This document shows positions 23,697 through 32,776 of a stretch of DNA of 34,429 nt, piece by piece. The notes beneath the pieces are model-generated. The model was not told the origin of the DNA and ran no database searches. It saw only the letters and a program-made list of their open reading frames with translations. The position numbers and the translations under genes were made by a program. Each line of letters begins with the position of its first letter. Positions within the stretch are counted from its first letter, which is position 1. Origin of the DNA: Bacteroidia bacterium (lineage in GTDB: Bacteria > Bacteroidota > Bacteroidia > NS11-12g > UBA9320); contig JAEPQQ010000016.1 of the NCBI GenBank assembly GCA_017640445.1, positions 17,419 to 51,847 on the forward strand. The letters are read 5' to 3'.

Positions 23697-25835
23697 ATGA
23701 CACGGCTTACCATTTCTTGTTTTATAACCATACTGTTGCTCCTTACTCAAGTTACCCCTTCCCTGGCTCAAAACACGGGATTGAATTTCGACGGTACAGA
23801 CGATCATGTTCAAACCTCGTATCAAGGCATCATCGGACAAGGTGAAAGGACGGTAGAGGCAATGATTCGAACTACAGCCAATTGTGACCCAAACAATGGA
23901 GGTAAACAAAAGGTAATTGTTGACTGGGGTACACAAAATACGGGTCAGCGGTTCACTCTCAACGTTTTATGGAACAATGCTCTACGTCTGGAAATGTCGG
24001 GTTATGGATTAAGTGGTCAAACACCTATTAACGATGGAAAATGGCATCACGTCGCTGCTGTTTTAAATCCATCGGGCAAATACGACCTCACGCTTTATGT
24101 AGATGGAGTGATTGATACGGCTGGCGACATCACCCTTGGCAAATGGAGTACCGGTAATTCGGTTAATGTTCGCATCGGCCGAAGAGTAGATGGAGTCAAT
24201 TACTTTGATGGAGATATTGACGAAGTCCGAATATTTGACTTTGCGCGAGGAGATAGCGCGATTAAAGCTGATATGAACAAAGAGTATTGCAAAATGCCTA
24301 AAGGGCTTGCTGCATATTACAAACTCAATGATGGCACACCTGGCGCCAATAACAAATCAAAAACTACTGCAAAGGACCATTCGGGCGGTTCTAACAATGG
24401 AACTCTCAACAATTTTACGCTCACAGGTTCGTCGTCCAATTGGATTAAAGCAGACAGTTTAACCGGCGGAGATTCCAAAACCACGGTTCAGGTGTTCGAC
24501 TGTTACTCTTATACATCGCCTTCGGGTAAGACTTATTCTTCGCCAGGAACGTATACTGAGACGTTAACCAATCAATTCGGTTGTGATTCAATTGTTACCC
24601 TGGAAATCGACCTTGGCAGAAGTTTTAATTATAACCAATACAAGGCCTGTGACTCTTTTGTTTCACCGCTAAACAAGGTCTACCACAAATCTGGTTTCTA
24701 TCGCGATACGATGTTTGGTGCCAACGCAAGATCGTGTGATTCCATTTTTCTGATGGAAGTGCTGGTCTATGAAAAGGTTAAAACTCAGGAAAAGAGAAAG
24801 GCCTGTGACTCGGCACAGGTTGATGGCAAATGGTACTTCAAAGACGCAAACATCGAAGTGTGGAACACGGGTAAAACCGGTTGCGACTCAGTTCACACCA
24901 TCGATCTAGCGATGTTTTCATCAAACGGTTCCCTCCTACAACCTGAGGAATGCGATCAATACACATCTTCGCTTGGAAACACCTATTCAAAATCGGGTAT
25001 CTACTATGAAAAATTTTCTAAAGCAAACCAGTTTGGCTGTGATTCGGTGGTGACTATTGACCTGACAATTCACGAAAGCGTTTATGAAACCATACCCACC
25101 CATGCTTGTGATTCCTTTGTGTCGCCAGGTGGCCAGGTGTATCGTCAAACAGGCTTACACAAAGAGGCATATCAAACTTCGTTTGGCTGCGATTCCGTTC
25201 GAACCTACGACCTGGTAGTAAACGAGGCTAAAGCCACTAAAGCCGACCTGTATGAATGTGATTCCGCTCAGTTAAATGGCACCTGGTATTTTTCATCGCA
25301 AATCGTTGAATATAAGGAGTCTACAAATGCGGGCTGTGATTCTATGGTTACGATCAATCTCGATATTACCTCTATTGACCGGGGTGTTGTTAAAAACGGT
25401 AAGACACTAACGGCTAATCAGACGGGTGCGGTATATCGTTGGTACAACTGCGACAATGGAAAAACAGTGGTAGGGGAAACCTCGCAGAGTTTTACGGCTC
25501 CGTATTCCGGTAACTTTGCTGTTGAATTGAGTCTGGATGGTTGCCAGACGTCTTCCGAATGTTACGACCTGATTGGTCTCGGCATCGATGAAGCATCTTG
25601 GAACGCCATCGAACTTTTCCCGAACCCGAATCGAGGTGTTTTTTATCTCAACTCGGCCAATGGGGGACTAATTGATTCCTATACCATTCTGGATGTATCG
25701 GGCAAAATGATTCTTAGCAAATCCAACCTCAAACAATCGAATTTAAAGGTTAAGCATGAACTACCTCCTGGAAGCTACGTACTTCAATGCACCTCCAACG
25801 GAATGCGCATCACTCAACGTTTTACGGTTTATTAA
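23697..25835 (+). CDS. T9SS-exported LamG domain protein with six Cys-containing repeats
   Basis: A 712-residue secreted or surface protein. The signal peptide covers 1-25 (cleavage after SLA or AQ). Residues 27-195 are a concanavalin-like LamG/laminin G jelly roll (GLNFDGTDDHV, KWHHVA, LYVDGVID, GDIDEVRIFD), a fold that often binds sugars. From about 265 to 560 there are six tandem repeats of about 50 residues, each with a first Cys (269, 318, 370, 419, 471, 521) and a second in a (G/S)CDS motif (296, 347, 396, 448, 498, 547). A PKD-like linker (575-625) follows, and a T9SS type A sorting domain starts at LFPNPNRGVFYL (640). Predicted adhesin or matrix protein. Stop codons of this and the opposing gene overlap by four bases. 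Confidence 0.88.
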   Translation: MTRLTISCFITILLLLTQVTPSLAQNTGLNFDGTDDHVQTSYQGIIGQGERTVEAMIRTTANCDPNNGGKQKVIVDWGTQNTGQRFTLNVLWNNALRLEMSGYGLSGQTPINDGKWHHVAAVLNPSGKYDLTLYVDGVIDTAGDITLGKWSTGNSVNVRIGRRVDGVNYFDGDIDEVRIFDFARGDSAIKADMNKEYCKMPKGLAAYYKLNDGTPGANNKSKTTAKDHSGGSNNGTLNNFTLTGSSSNWIKADSLTGGDSKTTVQVFDCYSYTSPSGKTYSSPGTYTETLTNQFGCDSIVTLEIDLGRSFNYNQYKACDSFVSPLNKVYHKSGFYRDTMFGANARSCDSIFLMEVLVYEKVKTQEKRKACDSAQVDGKWYFKDANIEVWNTGKTGCDSVHTIDLAMFSSNGSLLQPEECDQYTSSLGNTYSKSGIYYEKFSKANQFGCDSVVTIDLTIHESVYETIPTHACDSFVSPGGQVYRQTGLHKEAYQTSFGCDSVRTYDLVVNEAKATKADLYECDSAQLNGTWYFSSQIVEYKESTNAGCDSMVTINLDITSIDRGVVKNGKTLTANQTGAVYRWYNCDNGKTVVGETSQSFTAPYSGNFAVELSLDGCQTSSECYDLIGLGIDEASWNAIELFPNPNRGVFYLNSANGGLIDSYTILDVSGKMILSKSNLKQSNLKVKHELPPGSYVLQCTSNGMRITQRFTVY

Positions 25836-26437
25836 TCCTGCTCGGTTGTTGTGGTGATGAGGTTTTCTAACTCATCTCGCTTTATGGAGGTGTAGTCAAA
25901 GGTCAACCTATCGGGCCCGGAAGAATACCTCACCAATATATCTTCCGAATTAATTATTGATTTGGCCTGCTCTGCCGTAAGATAATAGGTAATTCGATAT
26001 GTCACCTCCACCTCGTGATCAATCTGAACTCGTGTGCCACTTGCTGTATTTGTGGAGCTCAGAATTTCCTCCCTTTCCGTTGAAGTGCTGTGTACCTGTA
26101 TCGGTATATTGAACACTTTTGTGTCGACCAACCAATACACCGTTTCCGAAGGAACGAAGGTTTCGTTACGCAAAATTAGTCGGTCGTAGACCTCGTAACG
26201 TTCAAAACCGGTACTGGCCACCTCCCTGGTAATTCGTTGGCTTAGTCTTGCACGCCGGGTACTTAATGTTGCGGGTATCACATGGTCCGTGTGCATGGTA
26301 AACCGCAACACCCCGGTTTGTTGATCTATTTCCGGTTCAAATTTTTTATACTTCCCATAGTAGCACGATGAAATGAAGAGTGTGCTTAACAGGAGTAAAC
26401 TATAATAGGGTAGTCCTTTTTTCATATAAAAGGACAA
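25832..26437 (-). CDS. Lipoprotein of unknown function
   Basis: A 201-residue predicted lipoprotein: hydrophobic segment, then a lipobox FISSC with Cys25. Met5 (26425), followed by two Lys, would give a more usual signal and is a likely alternative start. The mature part is beta-rich with many Arg and Thr and no catalytic motif I recognise. It follows the bestrophin gene after an 18-base gap and is probably the third gene of the carbonic anhydrase operon, which hints at an envelope role near the channel; that is inference only. Confidence 0.72.
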   Translation of the reverse strand: MSFYMKKGLPYYSLLLLSTLFISSCYYGKYKKFEPEIDQQTGVLRFTMHTDHVIPATLSTRRARLSQRITREVASTGFERYEVYDRLILRNETFVPSETVYWLVDTKVFNIPIQVHSTSTEREEILSSTNTASGTRVQIDHEVEVTYRITYYLTAEQAKSIINSEDILVRYSSGPDRLTFDYTSIKRDELENLITTTTEQD

Positions 26438-26455
26438 ACAACAAGGATGCCAGTA

Positions 26456-27502
26456 TTACATCAAGACGTCGTTTACCGGCTCAATCTTAGGTGGTAGATC
26501 TGTTTCTCCCATCATTTCTTTTAGGTCGATCTCTATGACCCGGCATATGGATAACATCGGTATGTCGTTACCCAATCCTTCAAAAGGGTTTTCCGAATAG
26601 TCACCAACCAATTCCATCATCAGAAACACCCACCCTACGATTACGGTAAACGGTATGGATAGCCAGGCGCCCCACTCACTTATGTCGTGGAATTCTGTAA
26701 CCAAACCAAACGGTAGTAAGAAAATAAACAGTGCAACAAAAACGAAACTCATGCTTCCATACTGTCTTGGCAATGGGAACTTTTTTATCCGTTCAGCCTT
26801 GCCTTGATGCGTATAAAAATCGTTCAGAATGTTGGTTAACTCCATGTGACGGAAGTCGTCAATTAGGTTTAACTCCCGAATCATCTTTAACTCCTGAGCC
26901 TGTCGGTCAATTATTTGGGTAGCGGTGTTTTGACTGTTTAACAGTTCATCAATTTCATCGGATGGCAAGCACTTGGGAAGTTCCAGTTGAGTAATATCGT
27001 CGGAATACAGACCAATACCGAAGCTTTTCATTCGCATTTCGGTGTATCGCTTCATTCGCCCGCCCTGGCCCAAGTGTTCCCACTGGGTTGGAATAAGGAG
27101 TTGACTTCTTAACGAATACAACCAACCAATGTGTCTGTATATGAGTCGGCGTTGAAACAACTCCAACTGGTTCTCTTTCACGTCTTCATCGCGAAACTGG
27201 TTGGTAACAAACCCCCGCACGGTTGCACCCCACATTCTACTCGAATTTACAATGGCGCCCCAGATCTTTCTGGCCTCCCAAAGTCGGTCATAGGAACTGT
27301 TGTTCTTGAAACCAACATAAAACGCTACCGCCGTACCAACCAACGATACAGGTAGCCATGGAACTTTAAACATGAACCACCCCCTTGAGTGTAGGTATTC
27401 AATAAACAACGGAACGATGGTTGCCCAAATGGATAGCCATATAATGTGGATACCCGAGAACCGCATGAGCCCCTTAAACGTAAAATTCTTTCTAACGTAC
27501 AT
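26456..27502 (-). CDS. Bestrophin-like anion channel (UPF0187)
   Basis: Inner-membrane protein of the bestrophin/RFP-TM family, 348 residues. Family channels are pentamers that pass chloride and, in several eukaryotic cases, bicarbonate; some bacterial members conduct cations. The pattern is complete: an N-terminal RKNFTFKGLMRFSG, helices at about 17-35 and 50-65, the conserved segment GFKNNSSYDRLWEARKIWG (64-82), a central cytosolic helical region, and a second pair of helices at about 252-270 and 280-298, the first ending in LLPFGLV. It lies 43 bases downstream of a beta-carbonic anhydrase gene on the same strand, with no terminator between, so the two are probably one transcript. Ion selectivity cannot be read from sequence. 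Confidence 0.88.
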   Translation of the reverse strand: MYVRKNFTFKGLMRFSGIHIIWLSIWATIVPLFIEYLHSRGWFMFKVPWLPVSLVGTAVAFYVGFKNNSSYDRLWEARKIWGAIVNSSRMWGATVRGFVTNQFRDEDVKENQLELFQRRLIYRHIGWLYSLRSQLLIPTQWEHLGQGGRMKRYTEMRMKSFGIGLYSDDITQLELPKCLPSDEIDELLNSQNTATQIIDRQAQELKMIRELNLIDDFRHMELTNILNDFYTHQGKAERIKKFPLPRQYGSMSFVFVALFIFLLPFGLVTEFHDISEWGAWLSIPFTVIVGWVFLMMELVGDYSENPFEGLGNDIPMLSICRVIEIDLKEMMGETDLPPKIEPVNDVLM

Positions 27503-27545
27503 AGTGCGTTGAAGTTTGAAGTATTACCAGTCTGTTTCTTACTGG

Positions 27546-28115
27546 CTAGTCAAGAAAGTCAACCTTGCCTGAGTCCAGGTTGTAATATGCCGGTACAACT
27601 TTTACTGTTCCGTTTGCCACCGCATCACCAATGATTTTCGAACGATTTTGCAGTTCGTCGGCATTCAGTTTTGCATTCACCTTTACAATTTCATTTACGG
27701 AAGAACCTTCTTCAGCGGCGCCCAGGGCTGGCGTTATATGAGACAAGAGATGATTTAGGTTGTATCCATTATCGCCTCCATTCACGGCAGCGGTAACAGC
27801 TCCACAGCTTTGATGACCCAATACCACGATTACTTGTGAACCACAGTGAGCAACTGCATATTCGATACTCGCCATTGACGATGTATTGGCTACGTTTCCA
27901 GCCACACGCACCACAAATAATTCTCCAAGTCCGGCGTCAAATGCCAACTCTGGTACTACCCGGCTATCGGCACAACTCAACACAATGGTGTGCGGTTGTT
28001 GTCCTCCTGTTAAATCACTACGTCGGTCTGCATTTTGTAAATCGTGCTTAAGTCCGTCGTTTACAAATCGATTGTTACCTTCTTTGAGGCGTTCTATTAT
28101 TTCGTTATTAGTCAT
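27546..28115 (-). CDS. Beta-class carbonic anhydrase
   Basis: Zinc enzyme interconverting carbon dioxide and bicarbonate, 189 residues, cytosolic. Zinc ligands are Cys48, His101 and Cys104 (GHQSCGAV); the Asp-Arg dyad is Asp50/Arg52 in SCADSRVVPE. VVRVAGNVAN and the EYAV helix segment are typical of the beta class. Length is slightly short for the family but complete. It opens an apparent operon with the bestrophin gene and a lipoprotein gene, and has a well-formed promoter 27-56 bases upstream. Bicarbonate supply for carboxylation reactions (for example CarB) is a general role; the channel next door suggests bicarbonate movement is coupled. Confidence 0.95.
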   Translation of the reverse strand: MTNNEIIERLKEGNNRFVNDGLKHDLQNADRRSDLTGGQQPHTIVLSCADSRVVPELAFDAGLGELFVVRVAGNVANTSSMASIEYAVAHCGSQVIVVLGHQSCGAVTAAVNGGDNGYNLNHLLSHITPALGAAEEGSSVNEIVKVNAKLNADELQNRSKIIGDAVANGTVKVVPAYYNLDSGKVDFLD

Positions 28116-28141
28116 GTTTTCTTTTTTTTCATTGAATCAAA

Positions 28142-28171
28142 CAAAAATATTGGAATTTGGTTTAGACGCAA
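28142..28171 (-). promoter_or_regulatory. Promoter of the carbonic anhydrase-bestrophin operon
   Basis: On the minus strand: TTG (28171-28169), exactly 19 bases, then TATTTTTG (28149-28142), a full match to the Bacteroidota consensus TTG-N19-TAnnTTTG. The predicted start of transcription is about 20 bases before the ATG. This is the best promoter in the window. Confidence 0.75.
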
Positions 28172-28186
28172 CCCTATGTCTTGAAT

Positions 28187-29227
28187 TTACTTCTCAGCAA
28201 CTTGCCTCCACCAGAGTTTAGATTCGTGTTGTGTAGTAAATATTTCTCCAAGTTCGGGTGTAAACCAATCCACGCCTTTAGCGGCTGCCTGTGTTCTAAA
28301 CCGTTTTACGGGTTCTGTCCAACTGTGCATGGCCAGCACAAATCCACACCAATGCACCGGAACCGATCGCTTAATTCCGGCATCAAGGGCAGCCATTACA
28401 CTTTCCTCTGGAAACATATGTATGTCGTGCCACATGTCGTGGTATTGGCCGCACTCAACAAAGCCCAGGTCAAAAGGGCCCAGTTTTTCTCCGACTTCTT
28501 TAAAATGTGGACCATAACCACCATCTCCTGTGAAGTAGACCGACATGTCTGATGTTTGAAAAACCCATCCACCCCAAAGTGATTTGGCGCGATCGGTTAA
28601 ACCTCGTCCTGAAAAGTGGCGGGAAGGAGTAAACGTTACTTTGAGGTCGTTGATAAAGACCTGACCCCACCAATCCAACTCTGTAATTTGGTTAGGCTGC
28701 ACGCCCCATGCCTCCAGATGTCTGCCCACGCCAAGGGCGGTGTAAAAGTGTGCAGTTTTGTGCCTTAACCTTTGGATGCTATCATAGTCGAGATGGTCGT
28801 AGTGATCGTGCGATAGAAACACTGCATCCAACTGTGGTAGTTCCGATATTACATCCAGTGAATTTTCGCTAAACCTATGCGTTCTCATCGGACCGATGGG
28901 AGATGCGTCGGGCCCCAGCATTGGATCAATCATGAAGGTTTTTCCCGCAAGTTTTAGCAATAAAGCGGAGTGTCCGTACCAGGCAAAACAGGTTTCTTCC
29001 TTCTCCCATTCGTTTGCATCAAATGTTTTTAAGGGTAAGGGTTGGTCCGGCGCCAACAGACTTCTTTTTCTATATCGCTCTTGAATTAGTTTTGGAGCAT
29101 CCCAAATGCTCATATCCATGGAGGTAGGTATGAGGTTTTGAAACTTCCCGTCGTCCCAGTTTGGAGACGCCTCATATCGGGTAATCCGCTCTTTGGTGGC
29201 CTTACCTCCGAATTGTTTTAAGCTCAT
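28187..29227 (-). CDS. Metallo-beta-lactamase-fold hydrolase (NAPE-PLD/UlaG-like)
   Basis: MBL-fold metal-dependent hydrolase, 346 residues. The metal motif HDHYDH is at 140-145 (SHDHYDHLD), a second His is in TPSRHFSGRG, Asp in YFTGDGGYG, and the last His is in VPVHWCGF. The N-terminal 80 residues are an added segment. The overall pattern (AWYGHSALLLKLAGKTFMIDP, then HDHYDHLD and PSRHFSGRG) is that of the NAPE-phospholipase D-like group, whose bacterial members are often poorly annotated and may act on phospholipids or other phosphodiesters. The signal is absent or poor, so it is probably cytosolic. It ends 71 bases before the carbonic anhydrase gene, which has its own promoter. Confidence 0.9.
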   Translation of the reverse strand: MSLKQFGGKATKERITRYEASPNWDDGKFQNLIPTSMDMSIWDAPKLIQERYRKRSLLAPDQPLPLKTFDANEWEKEETCFAWYGHSALLLKLAGKTFMIDPMLGPDASPIGPMRTHRFSENSLDVISELPQLDAVFLSHDHYDHLDYDSIQRLRHKTAHFYTALGVGRHLEAWGVQPNQITELDWWGQVFINDLKVTFTPSRHFSGRGLTDRAKSLWGGWVFQTSDMSVYFTGDGGYGPHFKEVGEKLGPFDLGFVECGQYHDMWHDIHMFPEESVMAALDAGIKRSVPVHWCGFVLAMHSWTEPVKRFRTQAAAKGVDWFTPELGEIFTTQHESKLWWRQVAEK

Positions 29228-29296
29228 ATACTCTTTATGACCGATTTACTCCAATAGATACTTTGATCCAATTTTGAAGCCCCGGTATTTTTTGTT

Positions 29297-31084
29297 TTAG
29301 TGATGTTTCCGAACCCTGTGCCACCGCAACTTCCGCTCTTGCCAGGAGAGACCAACCAGTTCGTCAACAAACTCAACGGACCCATTGGTGTTCCATTTAA
29401 CAGCCCGGATCACATTGCAGTCGCCCCTACCATAGTTTTCTCCTTCAAAACCGGAACCATAGATGCGTCTTAGTTCGCCATTTTCCAGGGTCATTATCAT
29501 ATGCGGAGATGCAAATAGAAGCTGGTTTTCTCCAATCGAGTCTACCGACCAGTAGGACGATGCCATATTGTTGATTTTTGTCGGTGGTTGATACCGCTCA
29601 TTCATGAACGGGGGAAGGTGGTATTCTTCGTTGGGAAACGTGAAGAGTAGGGTTGTGTCTGACATTTTTGTATCCAAACTAACGCGAATAAGGTTGACCG
29701 TAATTAAATCTTTAGTGTCAGTGCCTCGAACCACTAAACCAACCTCAGACGAGTTGACCCATAACAGGTTGATTCGTGTAGGCACCAGCGGGTTTTGTTG
29801 TACCGGCAGATTTAGGTCGATTCGCTGTAAATCAAAGCCCTTTGCGTGTTTGTAAAGAATCAGATTCGGTTCACCCCAGGAATCGTTCATTGGTTTTTGG
29901 AGTACCAAAGCGCAAAAATCTTTTTCCGGTTGGCGAAGCTTCACCCCTAAAAGCTCTGCATACGAAATGGTATCAACCGCATCCGATGTGTACGTCCATC
30001 TGTTGAGCAAGTTTCCCTCAATGTTTCGAACAGTAAATACCAAACCTGTACCATTGTGCCTAATGGTTGGGTAGTCGCAATGAACCTGAACCGGGCCCTG
30101 GTTTTTTGAAAAAGCAAACTCATCAAAGGTTTCGAAAGTTGTCCTTCCCCATTTGAACAGCGTGGCTATTGCCCGTTGGTTTCGGGTTTCACTATTGTAT
30201 TCCTGTCGATTGTCTCCATCATAAATGGTTTCGATTGCCTCATAGCCCTCGCCATAAGCTGACCTAAGTGCAATCTCCTCATCTAAAAAAAGAGCATTCA
30301 TTATGGCCTCAGGAGTTGAGAATCCCGGGTTCGCTTCGAGGTACTTCCTGCGAACAAAGTACGCCGATGCATAGGGACCCATCTTATCTTCACTGGGGTA
30401 GTCAACCACCAGAGAGTCGCAATGTTGGTGCAGGTTGAAGCCGAATTCGTTGTAACGCAACTGTTCGGGCACAAACTGATTGATGTTCATAAGGAGATCA
30501 ATGTACCGTAGGTTTCGCTTGTCCAACTTGCCTCCATGTTTGAAGCTAACAGTCAACGCAACGCTGGCCATGTCGGCATAGTATTCGTGGCAGTTAAGTG
30601 GTGTTCCTCCCGTTTCCGGGTCATCACCCATGTACCTGGTCTTTTTATGTCGGTGGGCAATGTGATGGCCCAGCTCGTGCGACATAAGCATAAGAATGTT
30701 GTATCTTGCTAAAGCCAGTGCATCGTTGGTTGAAGTAAAGAAATTACGAGGCTTCCAGGCACCCTGTGTTAGTGCTTTGCTCCAGTTCTCCCAATACAAC
30801 CATATGTTCTTCTTGTCTGGAAATGCACTCACACCAATTAATGGTCTGTCTACTTTCTGGTTGTAGTAGTTTACGGTTTCCAGACTCGACTCCTGGTGCC
30901 AATACAATGAATCATGTATGGATGCACCAAGCCTGTCGTAAAAGGTCTCCAGCAAATCTGCCGTACCGTACCAATCTCCTTTTTTAAGAGCTTTGTTAAG
31001 GTCTTTCTCGAACGAAGCGAACCCAGATGAAAAAAAAGCGGTAAACACTAACAGAGGAACCGCCTTACGTAGCCATACTTGCAT
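29297..31084 (-). CDS. Secreted HExxH (M48-like) peptidase-family protein, downstream of acr3
   Basis: An exported protein of 595 residues from ATG 31084; a GTG at 31093 would add three. Positions below count from the GTG. A signal peptide covers about 1-26 (hydrophobic, ending FASFE). The zinc site HELGH is at 139-143, and EYYAD at 170-174 supplies the third ligand Glu with the ExxxD pattern of M48-type gluzincins; the spacing fits. The remaining 400 residues contain no family motif I know and look beta-rich, perhaps a propeller, with several WNTNG- or Trp-rich strands near the end. It starts about 12 bases after the acr3 stop and may be in the arsenic operon. An inactive or substrate-specific peptidase is possible; family identity is not firm. 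Confidence 0.78.
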   Translation of the reverse strand: MQVWLRKAVPLLVFTAFFSSGFASFEKDLNKALKKGDWYGTADLLETFYDRLGASIHDSLYWHQESSLETVNYYNQKVDRPLIGVSAFPDKKNIWLYWENWSKALTQGAWKPRNFFTSTNDALALARYNILMLMSHELGHHIAHRHKKTRYMGDDPETGGTPLNCHEYYADMASVALTVSFKHGGKLDKRNLRYIDLLMNINQFVPEQLRYNEFGFNLHQHCDSLVVDYPSEDKMGPYASAYFVRRKYLEANPGFSTPEAIMNALFLDEEIALRSAYGEGYEAIETIYDGDNRQEYNSETRNQRAIATLFKWGRTTFETFDEFAFSKNQGPVQVHCDYPTIRHNGTGLVFTVRNIEGNLLNRWTYTSDAVDTISYAELLGVKLRQPEKDFCALVLQKPMNDSWGEPNLILYKHAKGFDLQRIDLNLPVQQNPLVPTRINLLWVNSSEVGLVVRGTDTKDLITVNLIRVSLDTKMSDTTLLFTFPNEEYHLPPFMNERYQPPTKINNMASSYWSVDSIGENQLLFASPHMIMTLENGELRRIYGSGFEGENYGRGDCNVIRAVKWNTNGSVEFVDELVGLSWQERKLRWHRVRKHH

Positions 31085-31096
31085 TATGGCCACAAG

Positions 31097-32131
31097 TTAA
31101 TAGTACTTTTTCTTAAGCCAAAATGAAACACGTACCAGAAGAATTAATGCAGGAACTTCAACCAATGGGCCAATTACTCCTGTGAACGCCTGGCCGGAAT
31201 TGAGACCAAATACGGCGATGGCTACGGCAATAGCCAGTTCAAAATTGTTTCCGGCTGCTGTGAAGGCAATGGCGGCATTTTTATCGTATTCTGCCCCCAT
31301 GAGCCTGCTGAGTGCAAACCCGATCAAAAACATAAGTGCAAAATAGATGAGGAGCGGTATCGAAATTTGCAGAACATCCAACGGCAAATCAACAATGGTT
31401 TCTCCCTTGAGGGAAAACATAACAACGATGGTAAATAACAAGGCGATAAGCGTCATTGGTGAAACCTTGGGCAAGAATTGCGTGTTGTACCATTCAACGC
31501 CTTTTGCTTTAACCAGTGCCCAACGACCCAGCATACCCGCCAAAAAGGGAATGCCCAGGTAAATGGCAACACTCTTCGCCACCATAGCCATATCCACATC
31601 AATAATCGCACCTTCAAATCCAAACATTGGGGGGAGTTTCGTAATGAACAGCCATGCATAAAAACTATACCCAAACACCTGAAAAACGCTGTTCAGTGCC
31701 ACAAGGCCTGCTCCGTATTCACGGTTCCCATCGGCCAGGTCGTTCCAAACCAATACCATAGCGATGCATCTTGCCAAGCCTATTAAAATAAGGCCTACCA
31801 TGTATTCCGGTTTGCCTTGTAAGAAGATTAATGCAAGGGCAAACATGAGAATTGGTCCCACTACCCAGTTCAGCAAAAGGGAAATGGATAACACTTTTGT
31901 ATTGCTAAAAACCTTGGGTAGTAATTTGTAGTCGACCTTGGCCAATGGCGGGTACATCATTAATATCAGGCCAATTGCAATGGGAATATTTGTTGAGCCA
32001 TAGCTCATTGAATCAATAAAACCTGCTGTGGATGGAACAAAATATCCTATTGCACCGCCAACAAACATGGCGAGAAAAATCCATAGGGTAAGGTAGCGGT
32101 CAAGAAAGCCAAGCTTCTTTTTATTGGTCAT
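31097..32131 (-). CDS. acr3: ACR3-family arsenite efflux transporter
   Basis: Inner-membrane arsenite exporter of the Acr3 (bile/arsenite/riboflavin transporter) family, 344 residues and about ten helices. The conserved Cys122 is in the [18 protein letters not shown] helix, the residue required in studied Acr3 proteins. The second functional Glu is in the [13 protein letters not shown] segment near the C-terminus. [15 protein letters not shown] is another signature. It lies four bases after arsC in the arsR-DUF6428-arsC-acr3 order, the classic layout in Bacteroidota, so the four are one operon. It is the ACR3 type rather than the ArsB type. Expected inducer: arsenite through ArsR. Confidence 0.95.
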   Translation of the reverse strand: MTNKKKLGFLDRYLTLWIFLAMFVGGAIGYFVPSTAGFIDSMSYGSTNIPIAIGLILMMYPPLAKVDYKLLPKVFSNTKVLSISLLLNWVVGPILMFALALIFLQGKPEYMVGLILIGLARCIAMVLVWNDLADGNREYGAGLVALNSVFQVFGYSFYAWLFITKLPPMFGFEGAIIDVDMAMVAKSVAIYLGIPFLAGMLGRWALVKAKGVEWYNTQFLPKVSPMTLIALLFTIVVMFSLKGETIVDLPLDVLQISIPLLIYFALMFLIGFALSRLMGAEYDKNAAIAFTAAGNNFELAIAVAIAVFGLNSGQAFTGVIGPLVEVPALILLVRVSFWLKKKYY

Positions 32132-32135
32132 CGTT

Positions 32136-32759
32136 CTACTTTATTTGTGAAAACACATAAAACATGTCGGAAGCGATCTCATTAGAGCGTTCTTCATATT
32201 TTGCTGCTTCCTTTTCGGTGTTATCATACACCTTAGGATCGTTGTAACGTACGGCAATCCGCGCATCTGCTCCCGGTATAAAAGGACAGTTTTCATCCGC
32301 ATCAGAGCACGTCATTATTGCTGCAAAATGGTCACTGCTGTTGTGCTCGTCGTCGAAAACTTTTGAGAACGCCACAATGGGTGCGGAAGATTCGCTATGC
32401 CTTAACTCGTATACCGGGTTTTCGCCCTCGCCTTTATCAATTACAAATCCGGCCTTCTCCAATTGACTAATCACTCTTGGGTTGCAAGCCGTTACTTCTA
32501 CTCCGCCGGAATAACATGTTGCCTGAACGCCAAAATAGTCCGCGGCTGTTTGGGCCCAGATTTGCGCAAACTGGCTTCTGCGGGAATTATGCGTACAGAT
32601 AAAATTGAGTATAACTCCCTGATTATCTACTATTTTAGAATTAATGAAGTCAACCATTGGTTGAAGAATAACCTTCTTAGTATCGGAAGGTTCTGTATTC
32701 AAAACCTGATGGATTGAGCGCTCTACTTGGGGGTATAACAGGTTCGACATAGTGCTCAT
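32136..32759 (-). CDS. arsC: Arsenate reductase, three-Cys LMW-phosphatase (thioredoxin-linked) type
   Basis: Reduces arsenate to arsenite for export by Acr3. Low-molecular-weight tyrosine-phosphatase fold, 207 residues. The CX5R active loop is CTHNSRR at 55-61. Two further cysteines, Cys151 and Cys158, are seven apart in [10 protein letters not shown], the same arrangement as Cys82 and Cys89 of the S. aureus pI258 enzyme, so a disulfide cascade linked to thioredoxin is expected. The N-terminal extension of about 45 residues before the loop is longer than in pI258 ArsC (about 131 residues in total) and normal for Bacteroidota members. Met4 is a possible alternative start. The gene is close to both neighbours. 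Confidence 0.93.
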   Translation of the reverse strand: MSTMSNLLYPQVERSIHQVLNTEPSDTKKVILQPMVDFINSKIVDNQGVILNFICTHNSRRSQFAQIWAQTAADYFGVQATCYSGGVEVTACNPRVISQLEKAGFVIDKGEGENPVYELRHSESSAPIVAFSKVFDDEHNSSDHFAAIMTCSDADENCPFIPGADARIAVRYNDPKVYDNTEKEAAKYEERSNEIASDMFYVFSQIK

Positions 32760-32776
32760 TGGTGTTTAAACTTAGT

